Positions 7,827 through 17,790 are shown, counted from the first letter of the stretch. The stretch: DNA of 64,000 nucleotides from Streptococcus oralis (GCF_002386345.1 NZ_CP023507.1:1612001-1676000), one strand, 5' to 3'. Notes: generated from the letters alone by a model not told the origin. Numbers and translations: made by a program.

Positions 7827-8330
7827 TCAAAAAAGGAAGAAAAGGAACCCCCACATGAGACCACAAGCGTAACCAACAAGCACATCCTTGGGATAATGCA
7901 CACCCCCTAAAACCCTCACCAAGCCCAGCAAAGCTGAAAAGAGCAAGCATGCTAAGCCAACAGATAGACTAGCATGCAGACAGGCCATGGAGATGATAGT
8001 TGCCGAAAAGACATGGCGACTGGGCATCGACTGTCCCGAACTATCCTTTTCAAGAAGGGGACTGATGTCCCAAGTTTCATAAGGTCGCGGGTGATTGATT
8101 TTCTTACGAAAGAGGGACAAAATTACAAAGCCTGTAGCAGGGACAAGCAAATAGACCCCAACTTTCTGACCAAGTCCTAGCTGCAGGTAAGTAGTGACTA
8201 GCAAGGTTAGATAGACCAGGGGCATAGCTACTGTCATCAAACGATTAAAACTAATCAATAGAAACAAAAGGGTTGGATGGCTAGTTAGTTTGGAGCTAAT
8301 GTTTCTATACCATTCTTGATAATTTTTCAT
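7827..8330 (-). CDS. PAP2-family membrane phosphatase
   Basis: 167 residues with five to six membrane segments and the three PAP2 signature blocks: K-x6-RP (KKINHPRP, ~93-100), PSRH (~122-125) and RVLGGVHYPKD (~140-150), with the catalytic histidines in the last two. Members dephosphorylate undecaprenyl pyrophosphate, phosphatidate or phosphatidylglycerol phosphate at the outer membrane face. Undecaprenyl pyrophosphate recycling (PgpB/BcrC type) is a reasonable guess given the neighbouring envelope-response genes, but the substrate cannot be read from sequence. Confidence 0.85.
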   Translation of the reverse strand: MKNYQEWYRNISSKLTSHPTLLFLLISFNRLMTVAMPLVYLTLLVTTYLQLGLGQKVGVYLLVPATGFVILSLFRKKINHPRPYETWDISPLLEKDSSGQSMPSRHVFSATIISMACLHASLSVGLACLLFSALLGLVRVLGGVHYPKDVLVGYACGLMWGFLFFLF

Positions 8331-8396
8331 TTATTCTTCTCATTATCATTTTATTTTTGCCTAGAAGTGAGGCACTTGTCTTCTAGTATAGTGCAG

Positions 8397-8424
8397 AAAA
8401 AGAAGGCCGTCAAGCCTTCTTTTG
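8397..8424 (-). terminator. Terminator of the ABC exporter operon
   Basis: AAGAAGGC-TTGACG-GCCTTCTT hairpin followed by TTTCT on the minus strand, immediately after the stop codon of the ABC gene at 8427. Confidence 0.85.
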
Positions 8425-8426
8425 AT

Positions 8427-10187
8427 TTATTCTTCTGCTTGGTCTTCTGTGAATTGGCTGTTGTAGAGATCCGCATAGAAGCCAGCTTGGCCCATCAATT
8501 CCTCATGATTTCCTTGCTCGATGATATTACCATCTTTCATGACCAAGATCAAATCTGCATTACGGATGGTTGACAAGCGGTGGGCAATGACAAAGGAGGT
8601 TCTACCCTCCATCAAACGGTCCATGGCTTTTTGAATCAACTCCTCTGTACGTGTGTCAACTGAGGATGTCGCTTCATCCAAAATCAAGAGCGGTGCATCC
8701 TTCAGCAAAGCACGAGCAATGGTCAAGAGTTGTTTTTGCCCAACAGACAAGGTCACAGTGTCATCCAAAACGGTGTCGTAACCGTCTGGCAAAGTCATGA
8801 TAAAGTGGTGGATTCCCACAGCCTTGCTGGCTTCCATCATTCGTTCATCACTGATGTCTGTCTGATTATATATCAGGTTCTCTCGAATCGTTCCTTCAAA
8901 GAGCCAGGTATCCTGCAAGACCATTGAAAAGGCATCGTGTACTTCCGAACGCTTCATATCCTTGGTATCCACGCCATCGATGCGGATACTTCCCTTATCT
9001 ATCTCATAGAACTTCATCAAAAGATTGACAATGGTTGTCTTACCAGCTCCAGTCGGTCCAACGATTGCGACCTTTTGACCTGCATGAGCCGTCGCAGAAA
9101 AGTCATGGATGATGGTGCGCTCTGGTGTATAGCCAAAGGACACATGATCAAAGACTACTTCCCCTTTCATATGGGCCAATTGTCTTTCCTTATGAGATTC
9201 ATCCTGCATCTCAGCTTCAGCTAGAAATTCTAATACACGAGTCATGGCTGCACTCGCTTGTTGCAAGCTCGTAATCCCTTGGGCAATCTGTGACAGAGGT
9301 TGAGAGAAGGTCCGTACGTAAACCATAAAGGCTACAATAATCCCTATAGTGATATGCCCTTCTAACGCCAGCGCGGCCCCAACGATGATGACTAAGACAT
9401 AACTAAAGTTCCCAACAAAGAACATGGCTGGCATCATGATACCAGAGATAAACTGAGATTTCCAGATACTGTCATGCAAGTCTTGGTTTAACCCTGCAAA
9501 TCTCGCTTTGGAGGTGTCCACTGCGTTGTAGCTGGTCACTACATTATGGCCAGAGTACATCTCTTCCACATAACCATTGACGGCTGCTAGATTATTTTGC
9601 TGAGCTTTAAAATAACCCTGTGACTTGGCCATGATTACAGAAACCGCCGCAAAACCAACAAGGGTTGATACAACTGTTACCAATGCCAAAATCCAGTTCA
9701 TCCCAAACATGGTCACCAAGACAGCAATCAACAAGAAACTAGCTGAAAGAACTGTCCCTAGACTTTGGTTGAGAGATTGCGCTGCTGTATCCACATCATT
9801 GGTCACGCGCGAAAGGGTATCTCCTTGTGAATGACGGTCAAAATAGCCAAGTGGCAAACGATTGATTTTTTCAGCGATTGCTGTCCGCAAGCGTTTTGAA
9901 AAATGCTGAATGCTCGTTGAAAAGATATAGGCCTGTGTATAGTTAAGGATGGCGCCAAATACATAGAGAATCACTAAAAAGCTAGCAATACTTGACACAG
10001 CCTCTAAATCAATTCCAGTCATCAAACCATCTGAAATCAAGTTTGTAATTTCTTTAATCTTAGTTGGACCATAAACGGTAATGATGCTTGAAATGACTGC
10101 AGCCACAACTGCTAGTAGGAGAGGGAGTTGGAGGCCTGCCATATAAGGTTTGCACTGTTTCCAGACCGACACTTTTTTATTTTCCAT
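8427..10187 (-). CDS. ABC exporter half-transporter (canonical NBD subunit)
   Basis: Starting at ATG 10187 (GGAGG 8-9 nt upstream) it encodes 586 residues: six membrane helices in the first ~320, then a nucleotide-binding domain with Walker A GPTGAGKTT (about 385), signature LSVGQKQ and Walker B LLILDEATSSVD with the catalytic glutamate intact. Its signature is slightly degenerate while its partner carries the canonical one, the usual split in heterodimeric multidrug exporters where one composite ATP site is active. It overlaps the end of the partner gene by 11 nt. A role in drug or peptide export under MarR control is likely; the substrate is unknown. Confidence 0.92.
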   Translation of the reverse strand: MENKKVSVWKQCKPYMAGLQLPLLLAVVAAVISSIITVYGPTKIKEITNLISDGLMTGIDLEAVSSIASFLVILYVFGAILNYTQAYIFSTSIQHFSKRLRTAIAEKINRLPLGYFDRHSQGDTLSRVTNDVDTAAQSLNQSLGTVLSASFLLIAVLVTMFGMNWILALVTVVSTLVGFAAVSVIMAKSQGYFKAQQNNLAAVNGYVEEMYSGHNVVTSYNAVDTSKARFAGLNQDLHDSIWKSQFISGIMMPAMFFVGNFSYVLVIIVGAALALEGHITIGIIVAFMVYVRTFSQPLSQIAQGITSLQQASAAMTRVLEFLAEAEMQDESHKERQLAHMKGEVVFDHVSFGYTPERTIIHDFSATAHAGQKVAIVGPTGAGKTTIVNLLMKFYEIDKGSIRIDGVDTKDMKRSEVHDAFSMVLQDTWLFEGTIRENLIYNQTDISDERMMEASKAVGIHHFIMTLPDGYDTVLDDTVTLSVGQKQLLTIARALLKDAPLLILDEATSSVDTRTEELIQKAMDRLMEGRTSFVIAHRLSTIRNADLILVMKDGNIIEQGNHEELMGQAGFYADLYNSQFTEDQAEE

Positions 10188-11946
10188 GTTCCAATTCCTC
10201 CTTCGATAGTTGTGAGTAGGCAATTTCTTGGTAGACTTCGTTGGTAGCTAGAAGTTCCTTGTGGGTGCCTTGTCCCACGACTTTACCTTGATCCAATACT
10301 AAGATTAGGTCAGCATCCATAATAGTAGAAATCCGTTGCGCTACGATGAGCTTGGTCATAGATTGTGTTTTTTCAGCAAGTTCTTGGCGCAAGATCCGGT
10401 CTGTCTTGTAGTCCAAGGCCGAGAAGGAATCATCAAAAATGAGGATTTCAGGCTTACGAGCCAAGGCACGCGCAATGGCCAAACGCTGTCTTTGACCTCC
10501 TGAGAAGTTGGTTCCGCCTTGGGCCACTTCTGATGCAAGTCCTGCTTCCTTGTCCTCGATAAAGCTTTTAGACTGGGCCAATTCCAAGGCTTGCCACATA
10601 GCAGCCTCGCTTAGAGGAGTTTCTTTGCTCTTACCAAAGTCCAAGTTCCCCTTGACATTTCCAGAAAAGAGTACAGCTTTTTGTGGAATATAGCCGACCT
10701 TATTGCGCAAATCTTCCAAATTGTAATCTTGTACATTGACACCATCCACTAGGATTTGTCCATCTGAAACGTCGTAAAAACGTGGCAAAAGGTTGACTAG
10801 GGTGGACTTTCCTGATCCAGTCGATCCGATGAAGGCTACGGTTTGACCCGCTTCTGCTTTGAAAGTGACATGTTCCACGACTGCTTCTGAGTTTTTAGAG
10901 TAGCGGAAAGTCACATCACGGAATTCCACTTGTCCTTGAACTGAAGGATCCGCTGTCTGTGCATGACTAGGATTTTCAATAGAAGAATGCAAATCCAATA
11001 CTTGATTGATACGTCCTGCCGAAACCAAGGTACGAGGAAGAACGATAAAGAGTGCTCCCATGAGAAGGAAGCCCATCACGACCTGCATAGCATAGGACAT
11101 GAAGACCACCATATCACTAAAGAGTGGCAGACGTTCTGCCAAACTTGCATCGTTGATGATATAGGCACCAATCCAGTAAATAGCTAAACTTAGTCCACTG
11201 GAAATCGCCATCATAATGGGATTCATAATGGCCATCAATCGATTGACAAAGAGATTGAGACGTGTTACCTCATCGTTGGCTGCTTCAAATTTCTTATCTT
11301 GGTAATCCTCGGCATTGTATGCGCGAACAACTCGAATCCCAGTCAAACTTTCACGAGTGATGCTATTGAGTTTATCTGTCAATTTTTGGATGACCGATTG
11401 TTTAGGAAAGGCCAGAGTCATAAGAACGGTTGTCATCAAGACATTGACAATAACAGCCACAACGACCGCCCAGAGCCAGTATTCCGATTTCCCAAGGATT
11501 TTTCCAATAGCCCAGATTGCCATGATTGGCCCACGAGTAACCACTTGCAAGCCCATGGTAAAGAGCATCTGTACCTGTGTGATATCATTGGTCGTCCGAG
11601 TCAAAAGACTTGGGATTGAAAAGCGCTTGATTTCTGTCTGTGAAAAATCCAAAACCTGATGAAATACGTCAGTGCGTAGATGAGTTGTATAGGATGCTGC
11701 AACGCGAGCAGCAAAGAAACCAACCATAATAGATGAAAAGAAAGCCAATAAAGACAAACCAATCATCTTCGCAGCTGGTGACCAGAGTTCACCCAATTGC
11801 GTTCCAGACGTTCCCAGTAATTCTGTAATTTGCGAAATATAAGTCGGCACCTCTAACTCGAGATAGACCGAGAAACAAGTGAAAAGAATCGTAAGGGCGA
11901 TCATTCCCCACTCTTTTCCTGTAATACGTTTAGCGAGTTTCTTCAT
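10177..11946 (-). CDS. ABC exporter half-transporter (degenerate-site subunit)
   Basis: 589 residues with an ABC exporter membrane domain (~1-320) and a nucleotide-binding domain containing GSTGSGKST, a perfect FSGGQRQR signature and a Walker B reading ILIFDDSFSALD, in which the catalytic glutamate is replaced by aspartate. That is the standard signature of the degenerate half in heterodimers of the PatAB/LmrCD/BmrCD type. The start at 11946 overlaps the MarR gene by 17 nt, so regulator and both subunits form one transcript. This supports drug- or ligand-inducible export. Confidence 0.92.
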   Translation of the reverse strand: MKKLAKRITGKEWGMIALTILFTCFSVYLELEVPTYISQITELLGTSGTQLGELWSPAAKMIGLSLLAFFSSIMVGFFAARVAASYTTHLRTDVFHQVLDFSQTEIKRFSIPSLLTRTTNDITQVQMLFTMGLQVVTRGPIMAIWAIGKILGKSEYWLWAVVVAVIVNVLMTTVLMTLAFPKQSVIQKLTDKLNSITRESLTGIRVVRAYNAEDYQDKKFEAANDEVTRLNLFVNRLMAIMNPIMMAISSGLSLAIYWIGAYIINDASLAERLPLFSDMVVFMSYAMQVVMGFLLMGALFIVLPRTLVSAGRINQVLDLHSSIENPSHAQTADPSVQGQVEFRDVTFRYSKNSEAVVEHVTFKAEAGQTVAFIGSTGSGKSTLVNLLPRFYDVSDGQILVDGVNVQDYNLEDLRNKVGYIPQKAVLFSGNVKGNLDFGKSKETPLSEAAMWQALELAQSKSFIEDKEAGLASEVAQGGTNFSGGQRQRLAIARALARKPEILIFDDSFSALDYKTDRILRQELAEKTQSMTKLIVAQRISTIMDADLILVLDQGKVVGQGTHKELLATNEVYQEIAYSQLSKEELEHGK

Positions 11947-12391
11947 TCTCTCCTCCTATCTTCTCAACATTTTCTTGCAATTGCCCGAGTACCTTTTCAA
12001 AGATTGCCAAGTCTGACTTTGAAACCCCCTCTAGCAGACTGTGATCAATCCGATCAAAAAAAGCTTTAACTTTTTGCATCTGCGAACGCGATTTCTCCGT
12101 CAGGCGAACAAATTTTGCCCGCTTATCGCTCGGGCTCGCCTCTAACTCGACCAAACCATTTTGTACCATGCGCTTGACTAGATTACTCGCCACAGATTTG
12201 CTAATATTGAGTTCCTGCTCGATATCCTTAATCAAGACCAGTTCCTCTTTTTGTTCACAATGGTCTAAAAAACGCAGAACCTGCCCTTGCGGTCCACCCA
12301 TAAATTCAATGCCACATCGCTTAGCTTCTTTCTGTACCATCAGATGAACCTGGTGTCCAAAACGTTTGAACATTAACATCGGCTTGTCCAT
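11930..12391 (-). CDS. MarR-family transcriptional repressor of the ABC exporter
   Basis: 153 residues with the MarR winged helix-turn-helix at ~35-115: LVLIKDIEQELNISKSVASNLVKRM is the recognition region and the wing carries the SPSDKRAKFVRLT motif (D-x-R). It is the first gene of the exporter operon, overlapping the next gene. A perfect inverted repeat sits immediately upstream, so it probably represses its own operon and releases on ligand binding. The inducer cannot be predicted. Confidence 0.92.
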   Translation of the reverse strand: MDKPMLMFKRFGHQVHLMVQKEAKRCGIEFMGGPQGQVLRFLDHCEQKEELVLIKDIEQELNISKSVASNLVKRMVQNGLVELEASPSDKRAKFVRLTEKSRSQMQKVKAFFDRIDHSLLEGVSKSDLAIFEKVLGQLQENVEKIGGENEETR

Positions 12392-12415
12392 GATTGCTCC
12401 TTTCTCACGACAAAT

Positions 12416-12508
12416 ATAGTTCTCACAAGAACTATTTAGGTTTCCATGAGAACTATTTTATCATTTTCAGAAAAGATGTCAAGAAAAAAGTTTCTATGAG
12501 AACTATCT
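12416..12508 (-). promoter_or_regulatory. MarR operator: inverted repeat plus two further half-sites
   Basis: ATAGTTCT-CACA-AGAACTAT (12416-12435) is a perfect 8-bp inverted repeat 25 bp before the marR start. The half-site AGAACTAT recurs at 12449-12456 and 12499-12506, each in the context ATGAGAACTAT. Three copies in 90 bp suggest cooperative binding covering the marR promoter and possibly that of the divergent gene at 12605. Confidence 0.75.
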
Positions 12509-12604
12509 TGGTTTAAATTGACATTAGGCAATATTTTTTCTATAATAAGCACTAACTACTGTGGATAGAAATCCATTCACTCGATGAAGGGAGAAAACTT
12601 TCAA

Positions 12605-13288
12605 ATGAAACCAGAAGAACAAAGAGTTTTAGGAATCTTAGCAACTATTTTTGGAGCCATCGCACTTTTAGGATCCTGGATCCCATTTATTAACTATCTA
12701 TCATTTTTCATCGCCATCGTCGCATTTATCTTGGGGATTATCGGCCTTATCGTCAACCTCAAAAAACGAAAAACCATGGCCATTATCGGAACAGCTCTGT
12801 CAATTGCTTCTATTGTACTTTTCTTTACGACCCAGGTACTGTACGCTAATGTCTACAAAGAGTTTGTCAGGGAGTTTAACCGTTCCTACAGCGAGGCGAG
12901 TGCCTCAATGGAACGCGAAGAAGAAAGCGACTTGACAGATGATAGCGCCTATTCCATCCCAGAGGAGGAAGAAGACGATAACTTCACTTGGACCCAAAAA
13001 GAGTTCGACGCCTTAATCGAAGGTGACCTTGACAACAAAGGAAAGGGTGGTACCAACTACAAGGATATTATTAAAAAACACGGACTACCAGACTCCGAGT
13101 TTGACTCCACTATTGGGGGTTACAATACGAGAAAAGTCACCTATCTCTCCATTGGTGACAAAATCAAGACTGTTACCCTAACTTTTGCAAAAGATGACAA
13201 CGGGCAGCTCTTGCTGGTCCAAAAACATGCAGTTGGTCTAGGTCAAGGAAAAAGCAAGCAACAAAACGATTCTGAAAGTAGAGTCTAA
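12605..13288 (+). CDS. Membrane protein with DUF4190-like N-terminus, unknown function
   Basis: 227 residues from ATG 12605, chosen over 12584 because AAGGGAG is 9-10 nt in front of it. Three hydrophobic segments fill residues 8-90 (LGILATIFGAIALLG, FFIAIVAFILGIIGLIV, AIIGTALSIASIVLFFTT) in the style of DUF4190 proteins, followed by an acidic linker (EEESDLTDD, PEEEEDD) and an extracytoplasmic domain of ~100 residues, FTWTQKEFDALIEG onward. The latter resembles small lipoprotein-type BLIP/DUF domains (substrate unknown). Divergent from the marR operon, with one of the MarR half-sites close by; co-regulation is possible but unproven. Confidence 0.7.
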   Translation: MKPEEQRVLGILATIFGAIALLGSWIPFINYLSFFIAIVAFILGIIGLIVNLKKRKTMAIIGTALSIASIVLFFTTQVLYANVYKEFVREFNRSYSEASASMEREEESDLTDDSAYSIPEEEEDDNFTWTQKEFDALIEGDLDNKGKGGTNYKDIIKKHGLPDSEFDSTIGGYNTRKVTYLSIGDKIKTVTLTFAKDDNGQLLLVQKHAVGLGQGKSKQQNDSESRV

Positions 13289-13297
13289 GCTCCAATA

Positions 13298-13333
13298 TAA
13301 AAAACGAACAGCTAGTAAAACTGTTCGTTTTTC
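13298..13333. terminator. Bidirectional terminator between DUF4190-like gene and yebC
   Basis: AAAACGAACAG (13301-13311) pairs with CTGTTCGTTTT (13321-13331) around a 9-nt loop, with A and T runs on the two flanks, so it can stop the convergent transcripts from both sides. Confidence 0.9.
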
Positions 13334-13335
13334 TA

Positions 13336-14052
13336 TTAGAATCCATCTACGTTTGTGTAGATCTTTTGTACGTCTTCGTCGTCTTCAAGAACGCTGTAAA
13401 GTTTTTCAAAGGTTTCAAGGTCATCACCCGACAATTCCACTTCAGACTGAGGAATCATTTCCAATTCAGTCACTTGGAATTCTTCGATGCCAGACTCACG
13501 AAGGGCAACGATAGCCTTGTGAAGGTCTGTTGGAGCTGTGTAAACCGTGATTGTTCCTTCTTCTGCTTCTACATCGTCCACATCCACATCTGCTTCGAGC
13601 AATTGCTCAAAGACTGCATCCGCATCTTCACCAGCAAATACGATAACCCCCTTGTTGTCAAAGAGGTAAGAAACTGAACCAGAAGCACCCATGTTTCCGC
13701 CGTTTTTACCAAAGGCAGCACGGACATTGGCTGCTGTACGGTTGACGTTAGAAGTCAAAGTATCTACAATCAACATAGAACCATTTGGTCCAAAACCTTC
13801 ATAACGTCCTTCTGTAAAGGTTTCGTCTGTGTTTCCTTTTGCTTTATCAATCGCTTTATCGATAACGTGTTTTGGCACTTGGGCTTGTTTAGCACGGTCG
13901 ATAACGAATTTCAAAGCAGTGTTTGATTCTGGGTCTGGATCCCCTTTTTTAGCTGCTACATAGATTTCTACACCAAATTTTGCATATACTTTAGAGTTAG
14001 CTCCATCTTTAGCCGTTTTCTTGGCTACGATATTGGCCCATTTACGTCCCAT
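13336..14052 (-). CDS. yebC: YebC/PmpR/TACO1-family protein
   Basis: 238 residues, full length for the family, with the N-terminal [21 protein letters not shown] that is typical of the streptococcal YeeN-like subgroup and the conserved [20 protein letters not shown] stretch. The family was long annotated as a transcriptional regulator; recent work in several bacteria links it to translation of proline-rich stalling sequences. It is a single-gene unit with its own upstream region. Confidence 0.92.
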   Translation of the reverse strand: MGRKWANIVAKKTAKDGANSKVYAKFGVEIYVAAKKGDPDPESNTALKFVIDRAKQAQVPKHVIDKAIDKAKGNTDETFTEGRYEGFGPNGSMLIVDTLTSNVNRTAANVRAAFGKNGGNMGASGSVSYLFDNKGVIVFAGEDADAVFEQLLEADVDVDDVEAEEGTITVYTAPTDLHKAIVALRESGIEEFQVTELEMIPQSEVELSGDDLETFEKLYSVLEDDEDVQKIYTNVDGF

Positions 14053-14148
14053 TAGGAATCTCCTTTTTTCACATTTTAATCTTTCTTATTATAACACAAG
14101 TTTTTTCGATTTTCACTAGAGGAAATGGATTTTATTCAGCAAATCCAG

Positions 14149-15519
14149 CTAGGATTGTCCTTTAACTACCAAGATTTCCTTGCCTTCTTTTATCAGGGAA
14201 TGGCGGAAAAGTGAAAAGTACAGTTGGGTGGTCATGGCAACCCAGATAAGAGGTTCACAGAGGATGACTCCCCTATAGCCCGCCCAAGGGATAATCAAAA
14301 CCACAAAAACGATTTTCCCGATTAGTTCTATAAAGCTAGAAACTAGAGGGAGGACTTTCTGACCCAATCCCTGCAAGCAATTGCGATAAATCAGCAAAAG
14401 GCTCAAAATCGGATAAAAGACTGAACTGATTTGCAGGTAGAGACTACCGTTTTCTACCAAGTAAGTATCTGTTGAACTGGCCAAGAAGGAAACCAAGGTC
14501 GGACTAGCAAAAATGAGGAAAATACAAACAAAACCTGCCCAGGACATGCTCAAACGACTCCCAATACCAAGACCTTGAACAATGCGGTCTGGTCGCTTGG
14601 CCCCGAGATTTTGAGAGGCAAAGGTCGTCATAGCAGAAGAAATAGCCGTCATCGGAAGGAGAGCAAAAGCCATAATGCGTCGAGCTGCTGTTTGGGCACT
14701 AATAATCACAGCTCCAAAAGTATTGACCGAAGATTGTAAAATCACACTACCGATAGACACAATGGAACTCATCAAACCCATAGCCAAACCTTGCTCTAAA
14801 AGATCCGCGTACAAGGCCTTGTCCCATTTAAAATGCTTGAGTTGAGGAAGCAGTTCTGGAACACTCTTACGGATATAATAAAAGCAGAGAACAGCTGATA
14901 AGCCTTGCGAAATGATGGTAGCAAGCCCTGCGGATTGAACTCCCAGATGCAGTTGCGTAATGAAATACAAATCCAGAACCACATTGACCAAGGCAGAAAA
15001 AATCAGAAATCCAAGAGCTGCTAGACTGTCTCCAATGGACCGCAACAAACCTGCAAAGAGATTATAGGCAAAGCTGACGCCTACACAGGTCACAATCATA
15101 GAAATATATTGATAGGACTGAGGAAGGATTTCTGCAGGAGTATCTAAATATTGCAAGAGTGGATACAGACCGACAAATCCCATCAGCATGACCACAATGC
15201 TCAAAAGAGCACCTAAAATCCAGGTAGCTGCTACTGCTTCCTTGATCTTTGTAAAATTCCGAGCCCCATAATAGCGGGCAATGACGATCCCCATGCCATT
15301 GCCAACACCAAGCGTAAAGCCTATAATCAAGTCAAAAATGGCAGTTGTCGCCCCTACTGCTGCCAAGGAATCTTGACCAAGAAATCGTCCAACAATCAAG
15401 ACGTCAGCTGTATTATAGAGCTGTTGGAAAATATTTGACAGCAAGATTGGAAAGGCAAAGCTTAACAGCGCAGGAAGAATAGGACCATGTATCAAGTCCA
15501 CGGATCGTTTCTTATTCAT
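14149..15519 (-). CDS. MATE-family efflux pump
   Basis: 456 residues with about 12 membrane helices in two homologous halves; the first opens with LIHGPILPALLSFAFPILLSN and the second begins near YADLLEQGLAMGLMSS, as in MatE domains. Members exchange Na+ or H+ for cationic compounds. The start at 15519 follows a short upstream region. It is not the DinF protein that follows recA in pneumococci: the sequence belongs to the larger NorM/YpnP-like group. Substrate unknown. Confidence 0.9.
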   Translation of the reverse strand: MNKKRSVDLIHGPILPALLSFAFPILLSNIFQQLYNTADVLIVGRFLGQDSLAAVGATTAIFDLIIGFTLGVGNGMGIVIARYYGARNFTKIKEAVAATWILGALLSIVVMLMGFVGLYPLLQYLDTPAEILPQSYQYISMIVTCVGVSFAYNLFAGLLRSIGDSLAALGFLIFSALVNVVLDLYFITQLHLGVQSAGLATIISQGLSAVLCFYYIRKSVPELLPQLKHFKWDKALYADLLEQGLAMGLMSSIVSIGSVILQSSVNTFGAVIISAQTAARRIMAFALLPMTAISSAMTTFASQNLGAKRPDRIVQGLGIGSRLSMSWAGFVCIFLIFASPTLVSFLASSTDTYLVENGSLYLQISSVFYPILSLLLIYRNCLQGLGQKVLPLVSSFIELIGKIVFVVLIIPWAGYRGVILCEPLIWVAMTTQLYFSLFRHSLIKEGKEILVVKGQS

Positions 15520-15628
15520 AAAGCTATTATATCAGCTTTCTAAAGGAGCGACAAGGCTCTATCACTAAGTTTGCAATCAATTGCTTACAGAGAGACAATT
15601 TGCTATAATCAAGAAAAGGAGGTCATTT

Positions 15629-16183
15629 ATGAATTTGACCAGTCAATTAATAACCGATGCATTTCCCGATCTGGATAAGGTTGAAAAGCTAAACAAGGAA
15701 GCTTTCCCCAAGGAAGAACGAGTCCCTCTATCCGAGTTCTTGCGCTATCAGGACCGAGAAGACGCTCACTTTTTTGCCTTTTATAACCAAGAAGAGTTTG
15801 TCGGCTTTGCTTTTGCCATCTCCAATCAAAAAGCTTTTTATATCAGCTTTTTTGCCATCATGCCCCACTTGAGAAGCCACGGATATGGAAAAGAAATCAT
15901 CGAAAAGCTGACTGATTTTTACCAGCGAACCATGTTATTGGAAGTCGAGCGATTGGACGAAGAATGCGATAACTTGGAGCAGAGAAAGGCACGCATGGAC
16001 TTCTACCGCCAAAATGGTTTCAAAACAGCCAATGCTTTTCTAGAGTACGAAGGTTTGAGTTTTGAAATTCTCTACCGTGGCGACTATTTTGACGAAGAAG
16101 CCTATCGCGACATCTTCCAAAAGCTACAGAATGAACATTATTTTGACTTTCATATAGAGTATCGTCGTTTTAGTGACCATTAA
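15629..16183 (+). CDS. GNAT-family N-acetyltransferase
   Basis: 184 residues from ATG 15629, preceded by AAAGGAGG at 7 nt, which decides against the in-frame ATG at 15581. The GNAT acetyl-CoA loop is visible in YISFFAIMPHLRSHGYGKEIIEK (R/Q-x-x-G-x-G/A equivalent RSHGYG) near residue 85. The substrate is unknown. It is a single plus-strand gene between minus-strand genes, followed by a strong terminator. Confidence 0.88.
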   Translation: MNLTSQLITDAFPDLDKVEKLNKEAFPKEERVPLSEFLRYQDREDAHFFAFYNQEEFVGFAFAISNQKAFYISFFAIMPHLRSHGYGKEIIEKLTDFYQRTMLLEVERLDEECDNLEQRKARMDFYRQNGFKTANAFLEYEGLSFEILYRGDYFDEEAYRDIFQKLQNEHYFDFHIEYRRFSDH

Positions 16184-16237
16184 ACAGGACTTATCCATCC
16201 AGTGAAGAACCTCTCTTTTTCGATAGAAGCTACATAT

Positions 16238-16274
16238 AAAAATGCATGTAATCTACGATTACATGCATTTTTTA
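16238..16274 (+). terminator. Terminator after the GNAT gene
   Basis: AAAATGCATGTAATC-TAC-GATTACATGCATTTTTT: a 15-bp near-perfect stem with a 3-nt loop and a T tract; symmetrical enough to act on both strands, so it may also stop the transcript of the minus-strand PspC gene. Confidence 0.92.
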
Positions 16275-16314
16275 TTTTCAACTGATCAGAATAAACTTTT
16301 ATTCTCTCTATGGC

Positions 16315-16509
16315 TTAAGCTTCTGCATTGCCTTCCGGAAGAAGGAAGTAGAGAATAGCATAAGCTAAGATTCCAGAACCACCAAGTAGGGTGAAGATAA
16401 TCCAAAGTGCACGAACAAGTGTGTGGTCCATGTTAAAGTAGTCACCGATACCAGCACAAACACCAGCAATCTTTTTGTCTTGTACGTTTCGAACAAGGCG
16501 TTTTTCCAT
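16315..16509 (-). CDS. PspC-domain small membrane protein
   Basis: 64 residues covering one PspC domain: KRLVRNVQDKKIAGVCAGIGDYFNMD, then the VRALWIIFTLLGGSGILAYAILYFLLPE membrane helix. In Gram-positive bacteria such proteins are stress-linked and often sit near LiaFSR-type genes or act at the membrane; the function of this short form is not established. It follows recA but is separated from it by ~130 bp with its own binding site (GGAG near 16516). Confidence 0.88.
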   Translation of the reverse strand: MEKRLVRNVQDKKIAGVCAGIGDYFNMDHTLVRALWIIFTLLGGSGILAYAILYFLLPEGNAEA

Positions 16510-16638
16510 TATAGTAGTCTCCTTTTTATAGAATGATTTAATTTTTTTGATTAAATACTCTTTTATTACGCTTTTGAAGCTTATGGAGACTTAATATTTA
16601 AACATAAAAAGCAGAGAAAGACTTCTCCTCTTTTATTT

Positions 16639-17790
16639 TTAATCTTCAATTTCGATTTCGAGTCCGTCGCCTAGGTCAAGTGTTACTTCTTGGTTAGGTG
16701 CTAAATCTTCTGCAACAGAGGTAGGAGTTGTTCTTTCTTCATCTTCAATCAAACCATATTGAACACGGACTTGGTGGTCAATGGCATCAAAGATTTCTGG
16801 GTGATCCGCCAAGTATTTCTTAGCATTTTCAGATCCTTGTCCGATTTTTTCACCCTTGTAAGAGTACCATGCTCCCGCTTTTTGGATGATATCGAGATCA
16901 CTTGCAATCTTCAAGAGCTCACCAGTCTTAGAAATTCCTTCTCCGTACATGATTTCAACAAAGGCTTCCTTAAATGGTGGAGCTACCTTGTTTTTCACGA
17001 CCTTGATCTTGGTTTCCTTACCGACATTGGTATCTTTTTGATCACCAGTTCCCTTGATTTGTGTGCTTCCACGAACATCCAAACGGACTGAAGCGTAGAA
17101 TTTCAAAGCACGTCCACCAGGTGTTGTTTCTGGATTTCCAAACATGACTCCAACTTTTTCACGCAATTGGTTGATAAAGATGGCAATTGTTTTGGTTTTA
17201 TTGATAGAAGCACCAAGTTTACGCATGGCCTGGCTCATCATACGAGCTTGCAAACCAACGTGACTATCTCCAATATCCCCATCAATTTCCGCACGAGGTA
17301 CAAGGGCCGCAACCGAGTCGATAACGACAAGGTCAACTGCACCTGAGTCAATCAATTTTCCAGCAATTTCAAGACCTTGCTCTCCTGAGTCTGGTTGTGA
17401 CAAGAGCAATTCGTCAATGTTCACACCAAGGGCTGCAGCATAGGCTGGGTCAAGAGCATGTTCCGCATCGATAAAGGCTGCAATACCACCTTCTTTCTGT
17501 GCTTGCGCAACAGCGTGAAGGGCAACCGTTGTCTTACCAGATGATTCTGGTCCATAGATTTCGATGATACGTCCTTTAGGATAACCACCTGAACCAAGAG
17601 CAATGTCCAGAGCCAATGAGCCTGAGCTCATCACTTGAACTTTTTGCTCCGCGCGCTCACCCAAGCGCATGATTGAGCCTTTACCAAAGTCTTTTTCGAT
17701 CAATTTAAGAGCATCGTTCAATGCTTTTTCACGGTCTGCTCCAAATTTTTTCCCAATTTCATCTAATTTTTTTGTTGGTTTTTTCGCCAT
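16639..17790 (-). CDS. recA: Recombinase RecA
   Basis: 383 residues with Walker [10 protein letters not shown] (~75), Walker [11 protein letters not shown], the L2 loop region and a C-terminal acidic tail ([12 protein letters not shown]). RecA forms filaments on ssDNA for repair, SOS and natural transformation. It follows cinA by 54 bp, the conserved streptococcal cinA-recA arrangement, so it should be raised in competence from the cin-box promoter before cinA. In pneumococci the operon continues with dinF and lytA; here it is followed by the PspC gene. Confidence 0.99.
   Translation of the reverse strand: MAKKPTKKLDEIGKKFGADREKALNDALKLIEKDFGKGSIMRLGERAEQKVQVMSSGSLALDIALGSGGYPKGRIIEIYGPESSGKTTVALHAVAQAQKEGGIAAFIDAEHALDPAYAAALGVNIDELLLSQPDSGEQGLEIAGKLIDSGAVDLVVIDSVAALVPRAEIDGDIGDSHVGLQARMMSQAMRKLGASINKTKTIAIFINQLREKVGVMFGNPETTPGGRALKFYASVRLDVRGSTQIKGTGDQKDTNVGKETKIKVVKNKVAPPFKEAFVEIMYGEGISKTGELLKIASDLDIIQKAGAWYSYKGEKIGQGSENAKKYLADHPEIFDAIDHQVRVQYGLIEDEERTTPTSVAEDLAPNQEVTLDLGDGLEIEIED

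Noticed and set aside
14149..15519. MATE pump as DinF of the recA operon
   Set aside because: Sequence start and length differ from streptococcal DinF, and it is separated from recA by a terminator and an opposing gene.
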